The translations under genes and the position numbers were made by a program. This document shows positions 45,906 through 56,848 of a stretch of DNA of 64,000 nucleotides, piece by piece. The stretch lies in NCBI GenBank assembly GCA_028751875.1, contig CM054158.1:4887322-4951321 (forward strand). The letters run 5' to 3'. A model generated the notes under the pieces. It was not told where the DNA came from, ran no database searches, and was given only the letters and a program-made list of their open reading frames with translations. How positions within the stretch are numbered: position 1 is the stretch's first letter; each line of letters starts with the position of its first letter. Origin of the DNA: Rapana venosa (Eukaryota > Mollusca > Gastropoda > Neogastropoda > Muricidae).

Positions 45906-48561
45906 TGTGTGTGTACACATGTGTGTGCGAGCGTTTGTGTGTGTGTGTGCACATGTGTGTGAACTAAATTATAAGAACACTCACTACCCCTTGCTAACCT
46001 TTCACACACACACACACACAATTACCAATTGACCGATCATGACTATGCCTTTGAACAACACACAATCTCAAAAAGTATAAACTAACAAAAAGCTGTGTTT
46101 CAAACAACAACGTCAACAAGCACCACACACACACACACATACACAAACACACATACACACACAACACACCCACCAAACCCCACACATACCCAATCACACA
46201 TACAAACACACAAACACACACACATACACCCCCCCACCCCCCCCACACACACACACACACAACACCCCCCCCCCCCCACAACACACACACACATACACAC
46301 ACACACATACACCCCCCCCCCCCCCACACACACACACACATAACACACATACAAACACACACCACACATAACACACACAAACCACACATACACCCCCCCA
46401 CCCCCCCCCCCACCCACAACACACACAAACACGACAACACCCCCCCCACCCCACAAACACACCACACACACATCCCCCCCCCCCCCCCCCACCCACACAC
46501 CACACACACACACCTGGCTCTGAACGATCTTCTGGGTCTGAGAACGACGCGGGTGACACAGACGTAGAGACCCACGGCGACGACGATGCAGCAGATGAAG
46601 GAGAGGACAGCCATGAGGGCGAAGGCCAAGGTGCGCCACTGCCCCGTGGCTCGCTCCAAACGCACTGCCCGCTGGTCAGCTTCCTCTCCGGACCCCCAGG
46701 TGGCCGGCGATTGTTGGGTGCCTTGAGAATCTGTCATAGAAATAATAATGATGATAATAATGATGATAATGATGATGATGAAGATGATGATGATAATAAT
46801 GATGATAATGATGATGATAATGATAACGTGTGGAATTTATATAGCGCTGAATCTTGCAAAGGAAAAAATCAAAGCGCTTACATTCAAATAAGTTACACTA
46901 ATGAGGTTATTATTATGATGGGATGTTTTGTTTTGGGGGGTAATGGAATAAGCACTGGTGCGCTTTTTTAAAAATATTCAGTCCCCTGTGTGTACGCGGT
47001 TTTGTAAATTTTGTCATCCGTTTCCATCGGCACACAATGGCCTTGACTTATGCCTCTTGGTTCCTTGGGGAACATAGGGCTGCAACAACACCCCTCCAAC
47101 GAACTCGGTTTTGGGAGATCCTCTTCAGCTCGGCCCATGTCATTCCGGCTGCCTTCGTTTCTTCGTCAACACTTCTGCGCCAGGTCTGCTTTGGTCGACC
47201 AACTTTCCGCTTCCCTTGTGGATTCCAGTCAAGGGCCTGTCTGGTGACATTTGACGCAGGCTTGCGGAGTGTATGGCCGATCCATCCCCACTCCTTGTTT
47301 AATGATGACTCAATTGGGGTTTGTCTGGTCCTGTCCCACAGTTGTTTGTTGGATATGACTTCCGGCCACCTGATGTTGAGGAATGTACCTGAGCATTTGT
47401 TGGTAAAAGACTGGAAATTTGTGGGTGTTGGTTTTTGTTACCCGCCAGGTTTCTGAGCCATAAAGTAGGACCGATTTGACATTGGTGTTGTAGATCCGAA
47501 GCTTATTTGAAATGAGAGGGCTGTTGACCTCCAAATTGGCCGAAGGGTGTTGAAGGCGTGACGGGCTTTGTTTGATTCGGCACTTGATGTCTTCATCTGT
47601 TCCCCCATCTTTACTGACGACACTGCCCAGGTAAATAAACTTGCTGACTTCTTTGATGGTTTCTTGCTGCAGTCGCACTGGGTCATGTGTTTTGTTGTTC
47701 ACCCTCATGATCTCCGTCTTCCCGATGTTGATTTGGAGGCCAGTCTTTTCAGCTTCGTCAGCAACACGACAAAGCTTCTCTTGTGCGTCTTGTTGCCTGT
47801 GGGAGAGAAGGCTGATGTCATCTGCGAAGTCCAGGTCTTCCAGCTGCTTCATGAGGGTCCACTGTATGCCGGTTCTCCTGCCTGCTGTGGCTTGCCGCAT
47901 TATCCAGTCAACCACCAACAGGAAGATGGTTGGCGACAACAGACAGCCCTGACGAACACCGGTCTGTACGGAGAAGGCTTCCGTCAGTTTCCCTTCATGG
48001 ATGACTTGACAGGTGGCATCTTCATATAGCTGCTGGATGATGGTGATGAACTTTGGTGGAAACCCATAGTGATGCATCAGTTTCCAAATGACATCTCTGT
48101 CGACGCTGTCAAATGCCTTCTGGAAGTCGACAAAGACTGAATATAGGGGGGTCTGCCACTCCAGGGACTGCTCAATGATGATGCGCATTGTGGCGATTTG
48201 ATCTGTGCATGATCTGTCTTGCCTAAAGCCTGCCTGTTCATCCCGAAGTGTCTTGTCCAGTGCTGTCTTCAGTCTGTCTAGCATGATCCTTGTCAGTACT
48301 TTCCCTGGGATGGACAGTAGCATGATTCCTCTCCAGTTGTTGCAGGAGGACAGGTCCCCTTTCTTTGGCAGCTTAACGAGATGGCCTTTCTTCCAGTCTT
48401 CTGGTACACTCTCTTGCTCCCAGATCTTGTATAGGAGTGGGTATAACATCTCAGTGGAAGTTTGGATGTCCGCCTTCAGTGCTTCAGGTGGTATACCGTC
48501 TGGGCCACACAATGGCCTAAGACTTGTGAAAAGCAAGCGAGTGCGGAGTGTGCGTGCGTGC

Positions 48562-48617
<56 letters not shown>

Positions 48618-49324
48618 ATGCGTGCGTGCGTGCGTGTGCGTGTGTGTGTGTGTATTTTAACTGGCCATGCAACATACTAACAAGTCAACTGTTTGACTGC
48701 TGTTCAAAAAGGATGAGCACTGCTGTGTGCGAAAGTATCCTCCACCTCTGTGCTAGCGCCTGTACATGTCTACACTTGCTTGCCTCAAAATGTCGCAATG
48801 TATTCTACGTGTTCATGCATGCATAAGCAATACATCTTGCTCAGCGCATAGTTCGCATATTAGAACAAACAAACTCAAGGGGGAAAAGAAAAAGATAAAT
48901 TCAATGACATATTTATTACCACAAGATTGACAAAGCTTACCTGGAGCTCGGCTGTCTACAGACGCCTGTTTCTCCACTGGGGACTGAAGGAACTCGTTGA
49001 ACTCGAAGAACGGACCGCACTTGGTATCGGCACTCGCCGAACACGGCTGCCGGATGATCTGATTGACAGGACACTTCGAGCAGCGCTTGCACACCGTAGA
49101 CCCCCCGCTGTAGTAGTACCCGCGCGGACAGTCTACCACGCTTCCCAAGTCTGTCGTCTTCGGGGAGAGTTTGGCTCTCACTGTGTGAACGTCAGCCACA
49201 GTGTGAACGTCAGCCAGAGGGTGTACTGATGGCAATGTTGACGTCATCACCACGCTGAAGAGGACTAATGACGTCAGAAGTACAGAGGTGGTTGCAGACT
49301 GTGCCAATCGTGTTAGCGCCATGT
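44637..49324 (-). CDS. Single-CRD TNF-receptor-like type I membrane protein
   Basis: Coding exons on minus: 49324-48941 (ATG 49322), 46730-46514, 44899-44637. Residues 1 to about 30 form a signal peptide. Six cysteines at about 65, 78, 81, 84, 94 and 102 have TNFR cysteine-rich-repeat spacing (DCPRGYYYSGG, CKRCSKCP, CSASADTKC). A short stalk follows, then a transmembrane helix (LAFALMAVLSFICCIVVAVG) with a basic stop-transfer. The about 85-residue tail has several tyrosines (YVDMY, VYQQIF, DYVSVYVNT) and no recognisable death domain. Total about 285 residues. A single-repeat receptor recalls BCMA-, EDAR- or Wengen-type members, but no orthologue is assigned. Intron 1 (48940-46731) holds a same-strand RTE-like insertion. 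Exon 1/2 phases agree; exon 2/3 do not (2 leftover bases meet an acceptor needing 1), so a small exon may be missing or an indel present. Confidence 0.78.
45843..45904. repeat. (GATA)n in TNFR-like intron 2
   Basis: Perfect GATA run, followed by GT-rich sequence. Confidence 0.95.
46118..46512. repeat. (CA)n with poly-C blocks reaching the exon 2 donor
   Basis: CACACA alternating with runs of 7-18 C; ends at the splice donor of TNFR-like exon 2. Confidence 0.93.
46514..46730 (-). CDS. TNFR-like exon 2: stalk, transmembrane helix
   Basis: Acceptor ATGACAG|ATTC joins exon 1 in phase. Encodes an acidic stalk, a roughly 25-residue hydrophobic helix, then VVLRPRRSF. The donor CCAG|GTGTGT is the first GT of a long (GT)n/poly-G tract occupying the intron start. 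Confidence 0.8.
46741..46890 (-). mobile_element. CR1-like 3' end with (GAT)n tail
   Basis: ATGATAATAATGATG-type tail followed by GGAATTTATATAGCGCTGAA and AATCAAAGCGCTTACATTC. It begins 11 bases upstream of TNFR-like exon 2, so its 3' tail sits in the polypyrimidine region of that intron. Confidence 0.7.
46935..47045 (-). mobile_element. SINE family A 3' fragment
   Basis: GGTAATGGAATAAGCACTGG to CACACAATGGCC, complement of the family A end; adjacent to the RTE-like 3' end. Confidence 0.7.
47040..48512 (-). mobile_element. RTE-like retrotransposon fragment in TNFR-like intron 1
   Basis: The RT frame is open from about 48512: CGPDGIPPEALK, HLVKLPKKGDLSSCNNWRG, AGFRQDRSCTDQ, DFQKAFDSVDR, VRQGCLLSPTIF, LDFADDISLL (FADD), LLYGSETW. 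A frameshift near 47450 separates the RT from the C-terminal part (RRSVDEE-type tail down to about 47040). It differs from the 11725 family. The 5' end is truncated beside a (GT)n tract; the 3' end abuts a SINE fragment. Confidence 0.9.
48565..48655. repeat. (GT)n(CGTG)n
   Basis: Follows the 5' end of the RTE-like insertion. Confidence 0.92.
48941..49324 (-). CDS. TNFR-like exon 1: signal peptide and cysteine-rich repeat
   Basis: Acceptor TTTCAG|ACATGG just before the ATG implies an upstream 5' UTR exon that was not located. Donor CCAG|GTAAGC, phase 1. Contains the whole six-cysteine module. Before it is an ADVHTV hexamer-like direct repeat. Confidence 0.85.
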
Positions 49325-49551
49325 CTGAAATCAATACATGAAAATAAGATAAATAAATCAATTATTGAATAACTTATCATTGCGACGAACAAGCCTTAAA
49401 ATATTTGTGAAACTAAACTGCGATTTTGGACTTAATTTCCTGCAAAATTAAGATAAGTCATTCAGTAGGCAGATTTGCTCAAAGCAATTGCATGTACATG
49501 CCTACTGTTTCTCTGATCAGACTAAAGGGTATCAGATAAAGGTGCGAGCGA

Positions 49552-49565
49552 GCGCGCGCGCGCGC

Positions 49566-49607
<42 letters not shown>

Positions 49608-49625
49608 GTGCGCGCGCGCGCGCCA
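49552..49625. repeat. (GC)n(GT)n(GC)n
   Basis: Purine/pyrimidine alternation throughout, a potential Z-DNA tract. Confidence 0.92.
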
Positions 49626-49629
49626 TTAA

Positions 49630-50632
49630 ACTATAGGAATTTCAGGTTTCGGTTTCTTCTTTCATATCCGCCCACCCCGCCCCAAAACTTCCTTTTCAAT
49701 ATCACCTTTCTTTTTCCTCTTCCTCCACCAGGTCTTTGCACCTCCTACCTCAACTTCTCCACTTCGTCGTGTTCTTCGCATTCGTTCTATTTCTTGGTTG
49801 GAGCTTTTTCCGTGTTGATGTTGTGGTTATGTGTACGACCAGAGAGAGGTGAAAAAAGTTCCCCAAAATATCTATCACCTGACTTCCCCACCCCTGCACC
49901 GATTCCCCCCCCCCCCCCCCCCCCCCCACTCATACCTCCCTCATCTGTTCAAACTTCGGAGGCGCTTTCTTAACTCTCAGTATCTATGGTTCAAACCTGG
50001 CAGCTCAGTAATGTCATCTCTTCACTCAAGGTCCGCTTTAAGAAAACAATGACAGTGAGGCTTTATCTTGGTAAATATTTTAACCACTATTTAAAACTAA
50101 ACTGACTTCGGTAGTATTCACACCACTTTCTTTACCGACTTCGCCAACAGTCTCCATAGGTTTCCCACGCGGTCACTATTGTCACAACCGTTACATCACA
50201 ACTGACAACACCATGTCTATGTGAAGTAGCGTCAGCCTGAGGTGGCGGCGGTGGTTTGTCGAGTACACAGACCGTAATTAGGGTAGGCTTGTCTATCAGC
50301 AGTCTGTTTCACACCTCCCTTCCACAACCCCACATCTCATTGTCTCTCTTCAAGCAGCTTTCCCTGGAGCTATAACATAGATCGTCGGAATGTTCCGCTG
50401 GGGCCTTGTTCCCCGGGGAGAGCCCAGGGAGAGCAGCCCGAATTTCACGCAGAAAAATCTGCTCCGTGGTATGAAAATGAAAATAGATATGTTCAAATTC
50501 AACTTTCTGCTGTGACTAAATATCAAAGAATCAGGTTTATTTCTTTCCACTTCCAGGCTTTTCTTCTTTTTTTTTCTTTCTCGGTTTCTTTTCCTCCTCC
50601 TTGGCTCTCTCTCCTCTCTCTCTCTCTCTCTC

Positions 50633-50667
<35 letters not shown>

Positions 50668-51185
50668 TCTCAGTTTTTTCATTGAGTAAGATATTGCAGT
50701 CTAAAAATACAACAGCAATTCTACGTGGATTCTAACTATAACAGCTCCACTTCTTCTTTCCTTCAAAGCACTTTGGTTTCTATGTGAAAAGCAGGAAACA
50801 CAGTTATCATCGTGACTGTTCTGATAAGCTTGGCAACTTTTTCCTCGTTACAAAGTTCATTTGCACCATGATTTGTTCGTTTTCATTTCATCCAAGTCTA
50901 AACTTTGAAACCCACTTTCCAAATGACTCCCGGGGCAAAACAAAAAACACAAAAAAAACATCCTCATAACACACACCTTCCAATGCAAGTGCTCTTTAGC
51001 ACACTAACTAGGCCTACTAACGGACCTGAAGGGAGAAGTTTTTTGCTTTTTGTTGGGTTTTTTTCCTGAGGACTTCTTTAAACGATTTTAATTAATCCGA
51101 GTAAGTGTCACCAACAATCCACAAAGTCTACGTGTTATGCCATGAAGGCAGTGGCTTATAGTACCCGCTTGTATCCACTTACAGT
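49630..51185. other. Upstream flank of TNFR-like gene, no exon recognised
   Basis: Contains a poly-C run (49905-49927), CT repeats (50610-50670) and a SINE fragment; no defensible promoter. Confidence 0.45.
50395..50480 (+). mobile_element. SINE family F 3' fragment
   Basis: CCCCGGGGAGAGCCCAGGGA then GCAGCCCGAATTTCACGCAG and AAATCTGCTCC. Confidence 0.55.
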
Positions 51186-51191
51186 ACAGTA

Positions 51192-51194
<3 letters not shown>

Positions 51195-51252
<58 letters not shown>

Positions 51253-51276
51253 GTGTGTGTGTGTGTGTGTGTGTAG

Positions 51277-51342
<66 letters not shown>
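51195..51342. repeat. (GT)n
   Basis: Nearly pure, with TTGTG and TAGTTG interruptions. Confidence 0.95.
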
Positions 51343-51347
<5 letters not shown>

Positions 51348-51400
51348 CAGCACGTGGCTGCTTATTCATTGTCATCGAAATAAAAGAATTTGATTTGAAT
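51343..51400 (+). mobile_element. SINE family A 3' end, about 55 bp
   Basis: AAAAACAGCACGTGGCTGCT then TCATCGAAATAAAAGAATTT, directly after a (GT)n tract. Confidence 0.5.
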
Positions 51401-52990
51401 GTTACTTTTTTAAAAGTTTTTTTCCTCATTTGTCGTAATAATAACATTGTACATAAATGTCGTTGATGAAGCTGTTTTTGCTCTTAGACAGATGCCTTGA
51501 TGAGAATTTATTTAAGCATTGCTTTCTTCATTGTACTATCTAGAAATAAAACTTTGATTTGACTTTAAACACACACACACACACACATGCACGCGCGCTC
51601 GCCACTCGTCAGTGTGCACGTGTAAGAGGACGCTGTGAGAATCAAGACATCAACATGTAGGTCTATGATTAATTTTTTTAAACTCTTTACATCGGCCATG
51701 TTTGATCTTCTATCTACCAAATGCTGATAATAAGGCAACCGACCTCCTTTTGACAAAATATCAGTGACCGAAAATTTGGACAAACTTGTCGCGTTTGCCA
51801 CCTCCTTCCTCGCCCAACAGGTAAATTGACAACAACCACACATTTCCAACCTGTTTAATATTGCATCCACTGTTAAACAACATCAAACAAACAAAACAAA
51901 ATAAAAAACATAAAATAACTTGACAAATTAAATTAGCAAAGCTCCCAGTCATACTAGGCTTCCTTATAATGATAGTGATAGTGATGATAAAATAATATAA
52001 TGAAAATAATAATGAAAGTCAGCAAAAAATGACGATTTGCTAACCTTAAAAAATCTAGTCAGTATTACTTACCACTATTTTCAGACACTGGCAGGCAGAC
52101 GACAATAATACAGCTGGAAAATCCCCGATCAAGGGCAAATCATTCTCAGTTGATCAAACAACACATAAGAAAGTTTGGAAAAGTCAATGAAAGTTACTTA
52201 CTGTATGTATACTGTGAGGATCTTCGATGTGGAAAATCGTGTTTTCTACTTCAGCACTCTAAGGAAGCACACAGGAAAACTAAAGCCACCTGTAATCCGC
52301 ACAGGTATTTATTGGCGACTCCTGTTTGAAACACAGCTTGCTCAAACGTATCCCGAAACGTGTTTGGGCAAAACCAACTTTGTTACGGTACCTGATAAAA
52401 GCGACTCGCTTAATTTGCATACCGGGGGTCACATTTTATCCAATCACAATGCCGCGTCGCAGGTGACGACCTCCCATATTTGGAACGATTCATGTCACAG
52501 TGAACATGAAGTAGGACGAGTTCAGACCTGTGCGCGTGGACAGATGGGTGTACTTGTGAACGGGAAGAAAGCGCGCAGTGTGCGCGTGCCTCGCTGATCA
52601 TTGTTTCGTTCTGTGACGCTTTGTTCGCTTCCTCGCTCCGTCATGCAGCTGTCGTTCGCACATGTTCGGTCTTCCTTCATCCCCTTATTTCCACCCTCCA
52701 CTCCCCCCCCCCCCCCCATCCCCACCACAACCCTTAACTTAATGGTACTACCAACTACCAAACTCAGCAAATACAAAGAGAAGACACTCTAAACCCATGT
52801 CGCATCCCTTGGTTTGTTTTCACAAACGTTGTCGGCCAACTTGCCCATCAGGTAACACAGCTGTAATAGCTCTCGCCTGCTGCCTTTCTGCTTACTTTAG
52901 TCAAATTAACAGTAAATGGGTATGCTGATGTGTGTTTGGGTAGGGTCATGCTCACTTTACTGAGGAGGAAAGTGGGGGAGAAGGAGGAAG
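51400..52990. other. No recognised gene
   Basis: Mixed unique-looking sequence with a CA run at 51571-51586 and poly-C near 52706. A 140-codon open frame (52175-52597) shows no domain and no splice context. Confidence 0.4.
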
Positions 52991-53009
52991 ATGAAAGACG
53001 CGGGGCACG

Positions 53010-53116
53010 TGCGCGCGCATGTGTGTGTGTGTGTGTGTGTGGTGGGGGGGGGGGGGGGGGGGGATTGTTGTTTTCGGAGATTTTGTTTCTAAAGGGTGAG
53101 GTTGTATAAATGTTGA

Positions 53117-53157
<41 letters not shown>

Positions 53158-53750
53158 TGTGTATGTGGTGTGTGTGTGTATGTGGGTGTGTATGTGTGTG
53201 TGTATGTGTGTGTATATGTGTGTGTGTGTAAGGTTGGTGGGGGGGGGGGGGGGGGGGAGATGTGTGTTTTTCTCCATTTGTTATAGCCTAGTTTGGTTTT
53301 TTTTGTTTTTGTTTTTTGTTTGTTTGTTTTTGTTTGTTGTTGTTTATGGTGTGGGGTTTTGTTTTGTTTTTGGGGTGGGGGGGGGGGGGGGTTATTGGGG
53401 GGTGGGGATTGTGCCGGAGTGAAAGATATGACCACAGGGCATTGAACTGCTGATGCAAAGAATGTGCTTTATACAAATGATTTGTCATCCATTTATAGGT
53501 TACATCATCATCATCATTGTTATTGTCATCATCACCATTATTATTGTTATCATCATCATCATCATTATTATTATCATCGTCATTATTATTACCATCGTTA
53601 TTATTATTATTATTATCATCATTATTGTCATCATCATCATCACCGCTATTATCCTTATAATTATGATCAACATCATCATCATCATAGGGATCCAGAGGGT
53701 AGACACAAATGTAAACACACACACACACACACACACACAAGGGGTAGGTT
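53010..53750. repeat. (GT)n, poly-G, (GTTT)n and (ATC/ATT)n
   Basis: GT 53019-53040, G runs at 53042-53062, 53236-53256 and 53377-53391, GT 53121-53230, ATC/ATT 53505-53690, CA 53716-53740. Confidence 0.92.
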
Positions 53751-53825
53751 AGCCTAGAACAAAGCTTGCAGCGTTTATGTTTGAGAGGAGATGAGACAAA
53801 GATGAAGCTCAGTCACTAAAATCCG

Positions 53826-53858
<33 letters not shown>

Positions 53859-53967
53859 TCCTCTCTCTCTCTCTCTCTTCCCTTACAGCACTGGAGAACA
53901 AAGGAGCGTGGGTGTAGGCCTAGTGCTGACATGACAACACCATGTGATACACTGAAACCACAGAAAC

Positions 53968-54004
<37 letters not shown>
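53826..54004. repeat. poly-C and (CT)n blocks
   Basis: C run of about 30 at 53827-53856, CT at 53857-53878 and 53973-54004. Confidence 0.92.
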
Positions 54005-54006
<2 letters not shown>

Positions 54007-54206
54007 GAACTGAAAAGGACTTGACATACCTTTGCCAACAAAAGGCATTGTTACTACGACTACTACCTTCATACCTTGGGCAGTAGTGCCCTGCAGCTAC
54101 TTAGCACAACGATGATATGTGTGTGTGTGTGTGTGTGTATACAGGCCTTGCTGTGTCTCCACTGGGTTTGGCTACTGAAAAGGCACAAGAGAGCCTAATC
54201 ATCCTC

Positions 54207-54318
54207 TAGCCTATCTCTGTCAAGAAAGGTGTTAGCCTATCTCTGTCAAGAAGGTGTTAACCTATCTCTGTCAAGAAAGGTGTTAGCCTATCTCTGTCAA
54301 GAAGGTGTTAGCCTACCC
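54207..54318. repeat. 26-27 bp tandem repeat, about four units
   Basis: GCCTATCTCTGTCAAGAAAG GTGTTA repeated with AAAGG/AAGG variation. Confidence 0.88.
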
Positions 54319-54852
54319 CCTCCTTCCTGGACTCTCTGTCCTTTCCAGACTTTGCTACCTTAGAAGTTGCGTCAAAGTTGCTCCCTAAAAGAAAAGGGGG
54401 AGAGTAAAGTTGAAAGAGTCAGAAGGGGACAGAGACAAAGACAGAGGTCAGAAGACAGAGAGAGAGAACTCTGAACTCTGAACATTTTAATTATACTTCG
54501 GCCTTGGGCCACAATACAAGTGAAAGGGACGAAGGGGAGTGGTAACAAGTAAACGAGAAAACAAAAACAAACTTTCTATCAATTTTCCAGTAATACAACA
54601 CATTCCAATACATAACATACGACTAAGAGTGTCATCATTATCGTCCTCCTCAACACAGTCATGACCAAGAGAAAACATCGCTATGGATGGCTAGCATCCA
54701 AACACTCACCATCATCATCTTCATCACCTTCAACACAGCTGTTTATGCTATAAGTTAACATTCATAAAGATGAAGCCTCAATCACTTTTCAAGTTTACAT
54801 CAGCATAGACATGATAGGCTACTTTTCAGCATTACTTGCTTTGCCAATACAA

Positions 54853-54908
<56 letters not shown>

Positions 54909-54980
54909 CACAAATACACATACACACAAACACACAGATACACACACACACAAACACACGCACACACGCACGCGCACGCA

Positions 54981-55011
<31 letters not shown>

Positions 55012-55110
55012 ACACAACCATTTCAAAAGCAGTGTTAAATACCATGAACACATCTTTACCCTGAAATAAAATCGAGATGACACATATACCAGCATTAAAT
55101 TCCAGCCAAT

Positions 55111-55161
<51 letters not shown>

Positions 55162-55628
55162 TTCTGTGGTTTCAGTGTGGTTATCACATAGTGTTGAAGG
55201 GGGAGGGGATAGGGGGGATGGGGGGGGGGGGGGGGAGGCACACAACCCGTGATATTTCACTCCTCAGCAGGTGTTTGGTGTTGTGCGGTGTAATGACAGC
55301 CAGAGGGGCAGGTCGAGCCTGAGTTTCATTCTTTCTTTGGATATATCAGAGTCCCAGCAGAGTTTGTCCGATTTAGGGACTGTCGACCAACTACCACCGC
55401 CACCAAACAGTTTTCTGAGAGACTGTAAGCCTTGGGTTTCTTTTGGTTTGATTCTATTGTAGCCCCAGCGAAGCTGTCCGATTTGGGGACTGTACCATCA
55501 ACCAACCATCACTTAAATTTGGAGTTTCTTGTATTGGAGTGTGTGTGTTTATAGACCACGAGCATTTGTAGTGTGTGTGTGTTTCATTGTGTAGGCATGT
55601 GTCTGTGCCTGTGTGTATGCAGATGTTC

Positions 55629-55683
<55 letters not shown>

Positions 55684-55690
55684 TGTCTGT
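54853..55690. repeat. (CA)n, (GA)n, poly-G, (GT)n
   Basis: CA 54853-55016 with a poly-C break, GA 55112-55159, G-rich 55196-55236, GT 55629-55682. Confidence 0.92.
55350..55520. repeat. Diverged tandem duplication of about 110 bp
   Basis: GTCCGATTTAGGGACTGT near 55365 and GTCCGATTTGGGGACTGT near 55478, with CCCAGC upstream of both and CAACCA/CAACTA downstream. Confidence 0.65.
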
Positions 55691-55983
55691 CTGTATGTGC
55701 GCGTGCGCATGCAGGCACGCACGTGTGCGCACATTTGCAGTGTTCATAACACAACATTGAAAATCCTGTCTATCAGAATCTTACAGCAAAGGAACCATAA
55801 CAAAACCAAACTAAAATCCGTAGAAGAAACCCCCAAACACTCTTATCTCCCAATGTCCCTATCCTAAGGATTCATATCAGGAAATCGGTTTTCAAAACAG
55901 GAGCAAAAACCGAAAACCTGTGCTGTAAGCAAATACGACCCAGTACAGGTCCTGGAAGTAAAATAAGCAAAGTCAGGCTCAAC

Positions 55984-56026
55984 GCTACACTACACTTTGA
56001 TCTTAGCCAAAAGGCTGAGCAGCGAT
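55984..56026 (-). pseudogene. U2 snRNA 5'-end fragment
   Basis: Complement reads ATCGCTGCTCAGCCTTTTGG then CTAAGATCAAAGTGTAGT. This is the first about 36 nt of U2 with a few changes, one being an inserted A; similarity stops there. No Sm site, branch-point-pairing segment or 3' stem follows, so it is not a functional gene. Confidence 0.8.
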
Positions 56027-56229
56027 AATGGCAGTGAAACCCATTAGGCTAGCCTATTATATCTACTTCAGACTAGACGTCGTCTCGAGCAAGCAAGCCA
56101 GTGTCGGCTTACGCCTAGTCAGTCAGCTGTTCTGTTTTACAGCTCTTCGCGTGGGGTCGTGTAGTTGCCTGTTTCAGCAAGTAAATGCTCAAGTGGTGCT
56201 TCTGTCCTGATCGTCTTTCCTAAGTCCAT

Positions 56230-56523
56230 TAAGAGAGAGAGAGAGGAGTGAGAGAGAGGAGAGAGAAGACGAGAGAGAGAGAGAGAAAAGAGAGAACAGA
56301 CAGACAGACAGACAGATAGACAGACAGACAGAAGAGAGACAACAGACAGACAGATAGACAGACAGACAGAGAGAAGGACGAAATAACATTAAATGAAAAA
56401 ACATTCACAAGACAAAAATGTAAAGAAAAATAGATAAAGAACCATTAAAAAGAAAAAAGAAACGAAAGAGAACAAAAATTCTCTGAAAAGAAGAAAGGAA
56501 AGCTGTGGAAGAGAGAGAGAGGG

Positions 56524-56571
<48 letters not shown>

Positions 56572-56710
56572 AATTTCGATGAACCTGCTTTGTTGGGTTT
56601 TGTTTTGGTTTTGCTTTGTTTTGTTTCTTGAATTGCCTCTCTCATGTGAGCAGGTGTTGTTGGCTTTTCCCCTCATTCTGTAAACTAGGCATTGCACACA
56701 CACACTCACA

Positions 56711-56748
<38 letters not shown>

Positions 56749-56799
56749 AACAAACACATGTACCATCTGGAGAGAAAAAATTGACTAGACACACACACA

Positions 56800-56847
<48 letters not shown>

Positions 56848-56848
56848 T
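56230..56848. repeat. (GA)n, (GACA)n and (CA)n blocks
   Basis: GA 56230-56295, GACA 56296-56370, GA 56511-56567, CA 56698-56745, GA 56802-56845; the last abuts the LINE 3' end. Confidence 0.92.

Noticed and set aside
52175..52597. 140-codon open frame
   Set aside because: No recognisable domain, no repeat composition and no splice or homology support.
55984..56026. Functional U2 snRNA gene
   Set aside because: Only the 5' about 36 nt are recognisable; the rest of U2 is absent.
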